Below are positions 1 to 5,903 of a stretch of DNA of 11,304 nucleotides, in pieces. The DNA lies in NCBI GenBank assembly GCA_023433615.1, contig JAEZCJ010000042.1:1-11304 (forward strand), in the 5' to 3' direction. A program made the translations under genes and the position numbers. Numbering within the stretch: the stretch's first letter is position 1; each line of letters opens with the position of its first letter. The DNA comes from Bacillota bacterium. GTDB taxonomy: Bacteria > Bacillota > Bacilli > Paenibacillales > Paenibacillaceae. The notes under the pieces were generated by a model. It did not search any database and was not told where the DNA came from. It saw only the letters and a program-made list of their open reading frames with translations.

Positions 1-26
1 GCCCGCATCTCGAATGAGGTGCGGGC
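1..26 (-). terminator. Hairpin after purD, probable operon terminator
   Basis: Two 11-nt arms (1-11 and 16-26) flank a 4-nt loop. Read on the minus strand, ten of the eleven pairs are canonical, with one C·A mismatch in the middle and a GC-rich base. The hairpin lies 28 nt beyond the purD stop codon, where an intrinsic terminator is expected. The U-run that would confirm it would fall before position 1 and cannot be seen. The plus-strand side has no T-run, so it is unlikely to act in that direction. Confidence 0.6.
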
Positions 27-54
27 TGCGCCGTCTTCCATCGTTACCTTGCGA

Positions 55-1323
55 CTATCGCAGCGCCTTCGCCGCGATATCGCTGCGATAGTGCATGCCT
101 TCGAATCGGATGCGGCTGCATGCCTCGTATGCGCATTCTCGGGCCTCGGCGATATCCCGGCCTCTGCCGACGACACCGAGCACCCGTCCGCCGTTCGTTA
201 CGAACTCGCCGCCGGCATTCGTGGACGTTCCTGCATGGAACACAAGTGCTCCTGCTTGCTCGGCTGCCTCTAGCCCGGTAATCGCACGGCCCTTCGGATA
301 GGAAGCCGGATAGCCTTCCGAAGCGAGAATGACGCAGACCGCCGCTTCCTCGCTCCATTCGATGTCGATCTGATCGAGCCGGCCGTTCATCGCCGCGAGA
401 ATGATATCGACGAGATCGGTCTTGAGGCGCGGCAGCACGACCTGCGTCTCGGGATCGCCCATGCGCGCGTTGAACTCGATCGTCTTCGGCCCGTTCTCCG
501 TGATCATGAGACCCGCGAACAGCACGCCGCGGAACGGCCGGCCTTCGCTGACCATCGCCTTGGCAGTCGGCTTGATGATCGTCTCGATCGACTCCTCCAC
601 GATGCGCGGATCGATGTGGGGCAGCGGCGTGTAGGTGCCCATGCCACCTGTATTCGGTCCTTCGTCGTTATCGAATACCGGTTTATGATCCTGTGCCGGC
701 ACCATCGCGCGCACGGTCTCTCCGTCTACGAACGCGAGGATGGACATCTCCTGGCCCTCCAGGAACTCTTCGATCACGACCTGCGCGCCCGACTCGCCGA
801 ACACCTTGTCCACCATCATGGCGCGCAGTGCCTGCTCCGCTTCCTCGAGCGTTCGTGCTACCGTGACGCCCTTCCCTGCCGCGAGGCCGTCCGACTTCAC
901 GACGATCGGCACGGACTGCGCGCGCAGGTAAGCCAGCGCCGCTTCATAGTCCGTGAATGTCTCGTATGCCGCAGTCGGTATCGCGTATTTCTTGAGCAGG
1001 CCTTTCATGAAGATCTTGCTGCCTTCGATCTCGGCGGCATTCTTGCGCGGCCCGAAGACCGGGATGCCTGCCGCTTCGAATGCGTCGACGATGCCCGCTG
1101 CCAGCGGATCATCCGGACCGATGAAGACGAGATCGATCGCATGATCCTTCGCGAACTGAATCTGCTCCTCGAACCGGTCGACCGGAATCGGCGCGCATTC
1201 CGCCAGCTGCGCGATGCCGGCGTTCCCCGGCGCGCAGTAGAGCGCTGTGACCTTGTCGCTCTTCGACAGGGCCCAGACGATGGCGTGCTCGCGCCCGCCT
1301 CCGCCAATGACTAGAATCTTCAC
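55..1323 (-). CDS. purD: Phosphoribosylamine-glycine ligase (GAR synthetase) PurD
   Basis: Cytosolic ATP-grasp enzyme that joins glycine to 5-phosphoribosylamine, the second step of IMP synthesis. The 422 residues match the usual family length. The N-terminal nucleotide-binding-type loop GGGGREHA is at about residues 7-14. The ATP-grasp core follows: VVKSDGLAAGKGV (141-153), EEFLEGQEMS (185-194), the signature DNDEGPNTGGMGTYTP (218-233) and the metal/ATP-binding IEFNARMGDPETQ (282-294). The start is a GTG, supported by a purine-rich GAGGGGGAG ribosome site about 8 nt upstream and by the family-typical opening MKILVIGGGG. It lies 27 nt downstream of the cyclohydrolase gene and is the last gene of the cluster, followed by a terminator-like hairpin. 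Nothing looks truncated. Confidence 0.97.
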   Translation of the reverse strand: MKILVIGGGGREHAIVWALSKSDKVTALYCAPGNAGIAQLAECAPIPVDRFEEQIQFAKDHAIDLVFIGPDDPLAAGIVDAFEAAGIPVFGPRKNAAEIEGSKIFMKGLLKKYAIPTAAYETFTDYEAALAYLRAQSVPIVVKSDGLAAGKGVTVARTLEEAEQALRAMMVDKVFGESGAQVVIEEFLEGQEMSILAFVDGETVRAMVPAQDHKPVFDNDEGPNTGGMGTYTPLPHIDPRIVEESIETIIKPTAKAMVSEGRPFRGVLFAGLMITENGPKTIEFNARMGDPETQVVLPRLKTDLVDIILAAMNGRLDQIDIEWSEEAAVCVILASEGYPASYPKGRAITGLEAAEQAGALVFHAGTSTNAGGEFVTNGGRVLGVVGRGRDIAEARECAYEACSRIRFEGMHYRSDIAAKALR

Positions 1324-1350
1324 GTGTTCAGCTCCCCCTCGATCTATCGA

Positions 1351-2085
1351 TCAGTGCTTGTTGATTACCGTTATTGCCGGCTCGCCGCCTTGTAACGGAA
1401 TCGTCTTGACGAGCAACGAGATGCGGTTGTCCTCACAGAGCAGATCCCAGTAATAGCGGGCCGTCTCCTCCGCATCATCGAACAGCGGCACCAGCTTCGG
1501 CTCGCCCGCGAACGATGGCAGCGGATTGCCGTCGCCTACATAGGTATGGATGAGGTGTCCGAAGCCCGCGATCGGCTGCTCGTAGTGAAAGTAGTGGCGC
1601 TGCGTATAGGCTTCGTCGTTCAGCGTCGACTTCAAGATCGACAGCTTGTAAGCCGCTTGCTTGCTGCCCAGCTCGACGATGCCCGAGATGCGCGGCGTGA
1701 AGTTAGGCCCGTCCGGCTCGAACGTGCGCGTGGCGAGCGCCTCTTCGAAGCTGCCGCCTGCCGTGATCGCTTCGTGAATCGTGTCGGTCTGATCGCCGTT
1801 CGTGACGATGTGCGCGCCGCCCGCGTGCTTCACCGGGTAGTAGATGATCAGCGACGGATCGGACAGCTTGGCCGGATCGGCTGCCTCGGTGCGGACAAAG
1901 CCGTTGTCCTCCTGCACGAAGATCCGGTTGCGGCTGTTCTCGCTGCGTCCCATGATCCAGTAAACCTGCATCAGCCTCGTGCCGTCCGGCGTGAGTCCGA
2001 TGACGATCCCGCGGCCCGGGTAGCTGTTCTGCCCGAGCTCGCCGATCGTCTGCTCCGCTGCAGCGCGGAAGGATGTCGTAGACAT
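1351..2085 (-). CDS. purO: IMP cyclohydrolase, archaeal-type PurO family
   Basis: Predicted to close the ring of FAICAR to give IMP, the final step of de novo purine synthesis. The 244-residue protein does not resemble the cyclohydrolase half of bifunctional PurH. It resembles the PurO/IMP_cyclohyd family known from methanogens: GRGIVIGLTPDG (24-35), GRSENSRNR (46-54), the LIIYYPVKHAGG segment (79-90), IVTNGDQTDTI (93-103) and NFTPRISGIV (128-137) line up by eye with the archaeal GRFLVVGK, SRSFPNR, VATNGSHTD and NTPRI blocks. The start has an AGGAG site 10 nt upstream. It sits between a stand-alone AICAR transformylase and purD, where purH would be expected, which strongly supports the role. 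The 756-nt gap upstream could hold its own promoter. The family call comes from remembered motifs rather than a search; archaeal PurO is about 200 residues, so this form is some 40 longer. Confidence 0.88.
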   Translation of the reverse strand: MSTTSFRAAAEQTIGELGQNSYPGRGIVIGLTPDGTRLMQVYWIMGRSENSRNRIFVQEDNGFVRTEAADPAKLSDPSLIIYYPVKHAGGAHIVTNGDQTDTIHEAITAGGSFEEALATRTFEPDGPNFTPRISGIVELGSKQAAYKLSILKSTLNDEAYTQRHYFHYEQPIAGFGHLIHTYVGDGNPLPSFAGEPKLVPLFDDAEETARYYWDLLCEDNRISLLVKTIPLQGGEPAITVINKH

Positions 2086-2100
2086 TAAAGTTGCACTCCT

Positions 2101-2368
2101 TCAATATACGATTCGTCTGGCTCTATTCATACTGAATGACCGTCCGGGACAGCCGTGCTGCACCAGCACGACGCCCGCAGCAGCACGAATGGTGGAGCTG
2201 GTCCGATAACTAACATCTGTTCGCGTTCGCGTCCGCGCCCATCGCAACCGCAAGCTCCGTTCGCAGTAGCGCACCGCGCTCCCGCATGTGCCGCATGTTG
2301 CAGAGGACTCCCTTATCTCCAAGCTCCCGTGGACGCTGCGCATTCCGCTTCACTCGAATTTTGCATGA
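2101..2368. other. Intergenic stretch with no recognisable gene
   Basis: This GC-rich stretch lies between the start of the cyclohydrolase gene and repeat R1. Short open frames exist on both strands, but they have low-complexity arginine/serine/alanine-rich products and no motifs I recognise. The only clear structure is a 17-nt hairpin at 2154-2170 (CGTGCTG, loop CAC, CAGCACG) with no T-run. I see no convincing promoter; TATATT at 2103-2108 on the minus strand is too close to the ribosome site to be a normal -10. Confidence 0.6.
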
Positions 2369-2543
2369 TTAGCTGCATTTCCTACCGCTAATTTAGCACG
2401 TTGTGCCTCATCCGAATGATTAGCGTAGAAAACTACCACTCTACCGCCGCATTCTCGCCATTTCCGCAATAATGCCGAAAATAGTTGTACTTTTTCCCAC
2501 TATTCCTCTCAACTGAGCCGTTCCGGCCAAATTAGTTGTACTT
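2369..2543 (+). repeat. Dispersed structured repeat R1, copy 1
   Basis: The copy begins with TTAGCTGCATTTCCTA (2369-2384), identical to the start of a second copy at 10995. A 7-bp stem CGCTAAT/ATTAGCG (2386-2392 with 2419-2425) encloses a small GCAC-GTT-GTGC hairpin (2396-2406). GTAG-AAAA-CTAC (2425-2436) follows. An AATAGTTGTACTT-like motif then recurs at 2478-2492 and 2529-2543, 51 bases apart, with GCCGTTCCGGC (2517-2527) between. The other copy has CACTAAT/ATTAGTG for the main stem, so one G-C pair is replaced by A-T, which preserves pairing. Spacing of the ATTAG-like motifs (about 50, 60, 51) resembles that of copy 2. The strand given is only the reading direction used for comparison. 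Confidence 0.75.
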
Positions 2544-2599
2544 GATGACGTTACTTCGCGATAGGCCTCGACGGAGCGTGCCCCCAATCGACACCCAGG

Positions 2600-2619
2600 C
2601 AATCGCCCCGGGGCGATTG
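2600..2619. repeat. Perfect 20-bp palindrome
   Basis: CAATCGCCCCGGGGCGATTG is an exact inverted repeat without a spacer, lying 8 bases before repeat R2 copy 1. As RNA it would form an 8-bp, very GC-rich stem with a CCGG loop. No U-run follows in either direction, so it is not a typical intrinsic terminator. It could be a protein-binding operator, a boundary of the neighbouring repeat, or an RNA stability hairpin in the AICAR transformylase-cyclohydrolase gap. Confidence 0.8.
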
Positions 2620-2626
2620 TTCCTAT

Positions 2627-2839
2627 GGCCGGTTGGGAGGACCGTGGTGGTTGGACGATAGCAGATGTGGTTCGACATTCCCTAAAGTTCGGCTGCCAGC
2701 ACCAAGAAGGTTGGACGATAGCAGCAATCGAGGAGCGGAGCGTAGGCAGACCTACGTGAGCACCGGAATTTTTCAACCAGCGATCCAAGATTCGACGCAG
2801 AGTAAGCTTCGAAGCATCACTTCGTCATCACAAGCGACC
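2627..2839 (+). repeat. Dispersed structured repeat R2, copy 1 (5' part duplicated)
   Basis: Clearly homologous to 10569-10755 read on the minus strand. Shared blocks include GGTTGGACGATRGCAGC, GTAGG-CARA-CCTAC followed by GTGAGCACCGGAA, AAGATTCGACG, TCGAAGC and ATCACAAGCG. The ends form an imperfect inverted repeat: GGCCGGTTGGGA (2627-2638) against TCACAAGCGACC (2828-2839), 9 of 12 paired. Internal hairpins are CGTAGG-CAGA-CCTACG (2741-2756) and TTCGA...TCGAA (2791-2813). The first roughly 38 bases occur twice at a 60-base offset (2627 and 2687), with GGTTGGACGATAGCAG exact at 2649-2664 and 2709-2724. The element ends 2 bases past the AICAR transformylase stop codon, in antisense orientation to the operon. 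An open frame runs through it but is probably not a gene. Confidence 0.85.
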
Positions 2840-2841
2840 CC

Positions 2842-4020
2842 TCAGTGGTGGAAGAGGCGTACGCCGGAATAGACCATCACCATATCATAATCGTTCGCAG
2901 CCTGCACGACTTCTTCGTCGCGCATCGAGCTGCCGGCTTGGATGACGTACTTCGCGCCGCTGCGGCTCGCACGGTCAAGGTTGTCGCGGAACGGCAGGAA
3001 CGCGTCCGAACCGTACGACACGCCTGTCAGGCCTTGCAGCCATTCGCGCTTCTGCTCCGGCGTAAGGCGCGCCGGCACTTCCTCGAAGCACTGCTCCCAG
3101 CTTGCTTGTTCGAACGGCGTCAGCACGTCCTCCAGCCAGAGGTCGATCGCGTTGTTCTGCTCGGCGCGAGCCAAGCCTGCACGGAACTTCATGTTCAGCG
3201 CCGTCGGGTGCTGACGGAGATACCAGCGATCGGCCTTATCGCCGGCAAGGCGCGTGCAGTGGATCCGCGATTGCTGGCCGGCGCCGATGCCGATCGTCTG
3301 GCCGTCCAGCGCATAGCACACGGAATTGGACTGCGTGTACTTCAGCGTGATCAGCGCCACGAGCAAGTCGCGCTTCGCGATGTCCGGAAGATTCTTGTTC
3401 GCGGTCACGATCTTCTCGAATGCGGAATCGTCCAGTACCGCGCTGTTACGCTCCTGCGTCAGCGTCAAGCCGAACAGGTTGCGCGCTTCGACCGGCTCCG
3501 GCACATAGTCGGGATCGATCTCGAGCACGAGGTACTTGCCGCCCTTCTTCTCGCGAAGAATCGCCAGCGCTTCCTCGGTATAGCCGGGCGCCACGACAAG
3601 GTCGGACACTTCGCGCTTCAGCAAGGTTGCGGTCGAGGCGTCCACGACGTCGCTCAGCGCGGCCGCGTCCCCGAACGAAGACATACGGTCCGCACCGCGC
3701 GCGCGCGCGTACGCCGTCGCAAGCGGCGACAGCTCCATGCCGTCGACGAAGTAAGCCTTCGCCAGCTCAGGCGTCAGCGGTGCATACACGGCCGCTCCTG
3801 CCGGGCTGACATGCTTGAACGATGCTGCCGCGGGAAGTCCCGTTGCGCGCTGCAGTTCCCTTACGAGCTGGAACGCATTGAGCGCATCCAGCAGGTTGAT
3901 GAAGCCCGGATCGCCGTTCACGACGCGAATCGGCAGCGGCTTGCCGTTATTCGACAGCTTCGCTTGCCCCTGATGCGGATTCATACCGTAACGCAGATGG
4001 ATCTCGTTAGCTTGGCTCAT
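2842..4020 (-). CDS. Stand-alone AICAR formyltransferase (AICARFT domain only)
   Basis: Predicted to transfer the formyl group of 10-formyl-tetrahydrofolate to AICAR, giving FAICAR. At 392 residues it is shorter than bifunctional PurH (about 510) and carries only the transformylase part. It begins LRYGMNPHQ (9-17) and has the catalytic Lys-His pair in AAASFKHVSPAGAA (K69, H70). RARGADRMSSFGD (106-118), LKREVSDLVVAPGYTEEA (134-151), LKYTQSNSVCY (226-236), GIGAGQQSRIHCTRLAG (244-260) and the C-terminal RLFHH complete the family pattern. No MGS-like cyclohydrolase domain precedes it; purN ends only 7 nt upstream. The ribosome site AGGAGGG lies in the purN 3' end. It resembles the AICARFT-only enzymes of clostridia. 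It needs a separate cyclohydrolase, which lies downstream across the 756-nt gap. It is often annotated as purH, but that symbol implies the bifunctional enzyme. Confidence 0.95.
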   Translation of the reverse strand: MSQANEIHLRYGMNPHQGQAKLSNNGKPLPIRVVNGDPGFINLLDALNAFQLVRELQRATGLPAAASFKHVSPAGAAVYAPLTPELAKAYFVDGMELSPLATAYARARGADRMSSFGDAAALSDVVDASTATLLKREVSDLVVAPGYTEEALAILREKKGGKYLVLEIDPDYVPEPVEARNLFGLTLTQERNSAVLDDSAFEKIVTANKNLPDIAKRDLLVALITLKYTQSNSVCYALDGQTIGIGAGQQSRIHCTRLAGDKADRWYLRQHPTALNMKFRAGLARAEQNNAIDLWLEDVLTPFEQASWEQCFEEVPARLTPEQKREWLQGLTGVSYGSDAFLPFRDNLDRASRSGAKYVIQAGSSMRDEEVVQAANDYDMVMVYSGVRLFHH

Positions 4021-4027
4021 GATTAAT

Positions 4028-4654
4028 CTATTCCCTCCTGTGTACCTTGCTTATCGTAACATGCCGACCTTCCAGCTTAACCCGTCCGGCTGCGATTTCG
4101 CTGACGACCCACGGCAGCAGATGCCGTTCGGCTTCATGAATTCGGATGGCGAGCGACTCCTCGTCGTCGCCAGGCAGCACTTCGACCGCCTTCTGCGCGA
4201 TGATCGGTCCCGTGTCCATGCCTCCATCGACGTAATGCACGGTAACGCCGGTTACGCGCACCCCGTAATCGAGCGCTTGCTTAATGCCGTTGATCCCCGG
4301 AAAAGAAGGCAGCAACGCCGGATGAATGTTGATCATCCGGCCGTCATAGCCGGCAACCAGCACATCGGATACGATCCGCATGTAGCCGGCCAGCACGATC
4401 AATTCGATGCCCCGCCGCTCCAGCTCTTTCAAGATGAATCGGTCATGCGCCTCGCGTGACGGGAATTCCTTCGGCACGAACAGCAGCACGTCGATGCCTG
4501 CCGCTTCCGCCCGACCGATGACAGGCGCCCCCGGCTTGTCGCAGACCAAGAGCTCGATGGAAGCATCGAGCTCTCCTGTCGCCGCGCGACCCGCCAGCGC
4601 TTGAAAATTCGTCCCCTGACCGGAAGCGAATACCGCTACCTTAAGCTTGCCCAT
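4028..4654 (-). CDS. purN: Phosphoribosylglycinamide formyltransferase PurN
   Basis: Transfers a formyl group from 10-formyl-tetrahydrofolate to GAR to give FGAR. The 208 residues fit the family. The phosphate-binding loop is ASGQGTNFQAL (10-20). The three catalytic residues are present in GRMINIHPALLPSFPG (N109, H111) and HYVDGGMDTGPII (D147), at a constant +3 offset from the E. coli enzyme. Its ATG shares one base with the purM stop (TAATG), so translation is probably coupled to purM. Its 3' end carries the ribosome site for the AICAR transformylase, the other folate-dependent step. No formate-dependent PurT is visible in the window. Confidence 0.97.
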   Translation of the reverse strand: MGKLKVAVFASGQGTNFQALAGRAATGELDASIELLVCDKPGAPVIGRAEAAGIDVLLFVPKEFPSREAHDRFILKELERRGIELIVLAGYMRIVSDVLVAGYDGRMINIHPALLPSFPGINGIKQALDYGVRVTGVTVHYVDGGMDTGPIIAQKAVEVLPGDDEESLAIRIHEAERHLLPWVVSEIAAGRVKLEGRHVTISKVHRRE

Positions 4655-5697
4655 TACACGTCAGCTCCCGTGAACGTGACGACCTTCTCGCCCTTCGTCA
4701 CGGTGCCGATCCGGTAGGCAGCGACGTCCATTGCGGCCAGCTCGGCGAGCGCCTGCTCGGCTTGCTCTGCCGGCACGACGGCCACGAGGCCGATGCCCAT
4801 GTTGAACGTCGTGAACATGTCGCGATTGCTGATCGCGCCTTTCTCCTGCATCAGCTCGAAGATCGGCAGAATCGGCCACGAGCCGTATTCGATCTCGACG
4901 TTGACGCCTTCCGGCAGCATGCGCGGAATGTTCTCGATGAAGCCTCCGCCCGTGATATGCGCCATGCCCTTCACTTGAATCGATTCGATCAGCTTGAGCA
5001 CCGGCTTCACGTACAGCTTGGTCGGCGTCAGCAGTTCGTCTCCCAGCTTGGCGCCGCCGAGTTCAGGAAGCGTATCATGCAGCGAATAGCCAGCCTGCTC
5101 GAGCAGCAGCTTGCGTACGAGCGAGAAGCCGTTGCTGTGCACGCCGCTGGATGCGAGCCCGATGACCGCATCGCCGGCCGCGATCGACTTGCCGTCGATA
5201 ATCTTCTTCTTGTCGACGATGCCGACCGTGAAGGCGCCGATGTCGTACTCATCCTTGCCGTACATGCCCGGCATCTCGGCCGTCTCGCCGCCGATCAGCG
5301 CGCAGCCGGATTCGGCGCAGCCGTCCGCGATGCCCTTGACGATCGCTTCGATCCGCTCCGGCACGACCTTGTCGCAAGCCAGGTAATCGAGGAAGAACAA
5401 TGGCTCCGCGCCGGACACGACGATGTCGTTCACGCACATGGCGACGGCGTCGATGCCGATCGTGTCATGCTTATCCATCGCGAAGGCCAGCTTCAGCTTC
5501 GTACCGACGCCGTCCGTGCCGGAGACGAGCACGGGCTCTTCGTACTTGTCTTTGTTCAAGCCGAACAATCCGCCGAAGCCGCCTAGACCGCTCAGCACTT
5601 CCGGGCGCATCGTGCGCTGCACATGCTTCTTCATCCGTTCGACCGCTTCGTTGCCTGCCGCGATATCGACGCCTGCTTGTTTGTACGCTTCTGACAC
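4654..5697 (-). CDS. purM: Phosphoribosylformylglycinamidine cyclo-ligase (AIR synthetase) PurM
   Basis: ATP-dependent ring closure of FGAM to AIR. I choose a GTG at 5697, giving 347 residues opening (V/M)SEAYKQAGVDIAAG, which matches the Bacillus PurM start. A possible GTG three codons earlier (5706) would directly abut the GAGGAG ribosome site, leaving no spacer, whereas 5697 has 8 nt. Motifs in order, numbered from this start: GLGGFGGLFGL (37-47), SGTDGVGTKLKLAF (59-72), the conserved MCVNDIVVSGAEPLFFLDY (87-105), then IGGETAEMPGMY and SGVHSNGFSLVRK. The protein belongs to the same ATP-binding superfamily as PurL. A 206-nt hairpin-bearing spacer separates it from purF, and purN follows with a one-base overlap. 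Confidence 0.97.
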   Translation of the reverse strand: MSEAYKQAGVDIAAGNEAVERMKKHVQRTMRPEVLSGLGGFGGLFGLNKDKYEEPVLVSGTDGVGTKLKLAFAMDKHDTIGIDAVAMCVNDIVVSGAEPLFFLDYLACDKVVPERIEAIVKGIADGCAESGCALIGGETAEMPGMYGKDEYDIGAFTVGIVDKKKIIDGKSIAAGDAVIGLASSGVHSNGFSLVRKLLLEQAGYSLHDTLPELGGAKLGDELLTPTKLYVKPVLKLIESIQVKGMAHITGGGFIENIPRMLPEGVNVEIEYGSWPILPIFELMQEKGAISNRDMFTTFNMGIGLVAVVPAEQAEQALAELAAMDVAAYRIGTVTKGEKVVTFTGADV

Positions 5698-5705
5698 TTG
5701 GGTCA

Positions 5706-5711
5706 CTCCTC
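5706..5711 (-). promoter_or_regulatory. Ribosome binding site deciding the purM start
   Basis: GAGGAG on the minus strand lies 8 nt before the GTG at 5697 and overlaps the upstream GTG at 5704-5706 by one base. This spacing favours the shorter PurM. Confidence 0.75.
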
Positions 5712-5784
5712 GTTCATAGGTTCGTTACGTTACGTTGATTCCGTGCTTCATGCCGTATAGCGCCTTTCGTATGCGCTGCTTGCA

Positions 5785-5859
5785 GCAATTAGCCGGTTTT
5801 TCCGGCTGCTATCAGCCATTCCCCGTTACAGCGGCCGCAATTAGCCGGTTTGCCCGGCT
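5785..5859. repeat. Two tandem hairpins in the purF-purM spacer
   Basis: GCAATTAGCCGGTTT occurs at 5785 and again at 5837, 52 bases apart. Each copy forms a 6-bp stem AGCCGG/CCGGCT with a 5-nt loop (5791-5807, loop TTTTT; 5843-5859, loop TTTGC). A further GCTGC-TT-GCAGC hairpin (5776-5787) overlaps the first copy and could compete with it. Neither main hairpin is followed by a U-run on the minus strand, so they look more like mRNA processing or stability elements, or a short repeat unit, than terminators. The remaining spacer (5712-5775 and 5860-5903) shows no gene or clear promoter. Confidence 0.7.
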
Positions 5860-5903
5860 TATTCCGCCATAGCTGTCCCGGTGACCGCCTGCCTGCGGCT
5901 CAT

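Noticed and set aside
2103..2128. TATATT as a -10 element for purO-purD
   Set aside because: It lies only a few bases from the ribosome site and has no acceptable -35 at the correct distance.
2101..2391. Two roughly 80-codon frames between the cyclohydrolase gene and R1
   Set aside because: Low-complexity composition, no motif, no good ribosome site, and no support from neighbours.
2681..2695. CCGAACTTT on the minus strand resembling half of a Bacillus PurR box
   Set aside because: The flanking AT positions do not match, no properly spaced inverted partner is present, and it lies inside R2 where copy 2 does not keep it.
2441..2872. Open frames on both strands through the R1/R2 repeats (79 and 115 codons)
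   Set aside because: They follow the repeat sequence, lack ribosome sites, and are not kept intact between the two copies. Any similarity to hypothetical proteins elsewhere probably reflects the repeat itself.
2845..4026. A 393-codon plus-strand frame antisense to the AICAR transformylase
   Set aside because: Same cause: codon bias of the sense gene. No motifs, and the sense protein is unmistakable.
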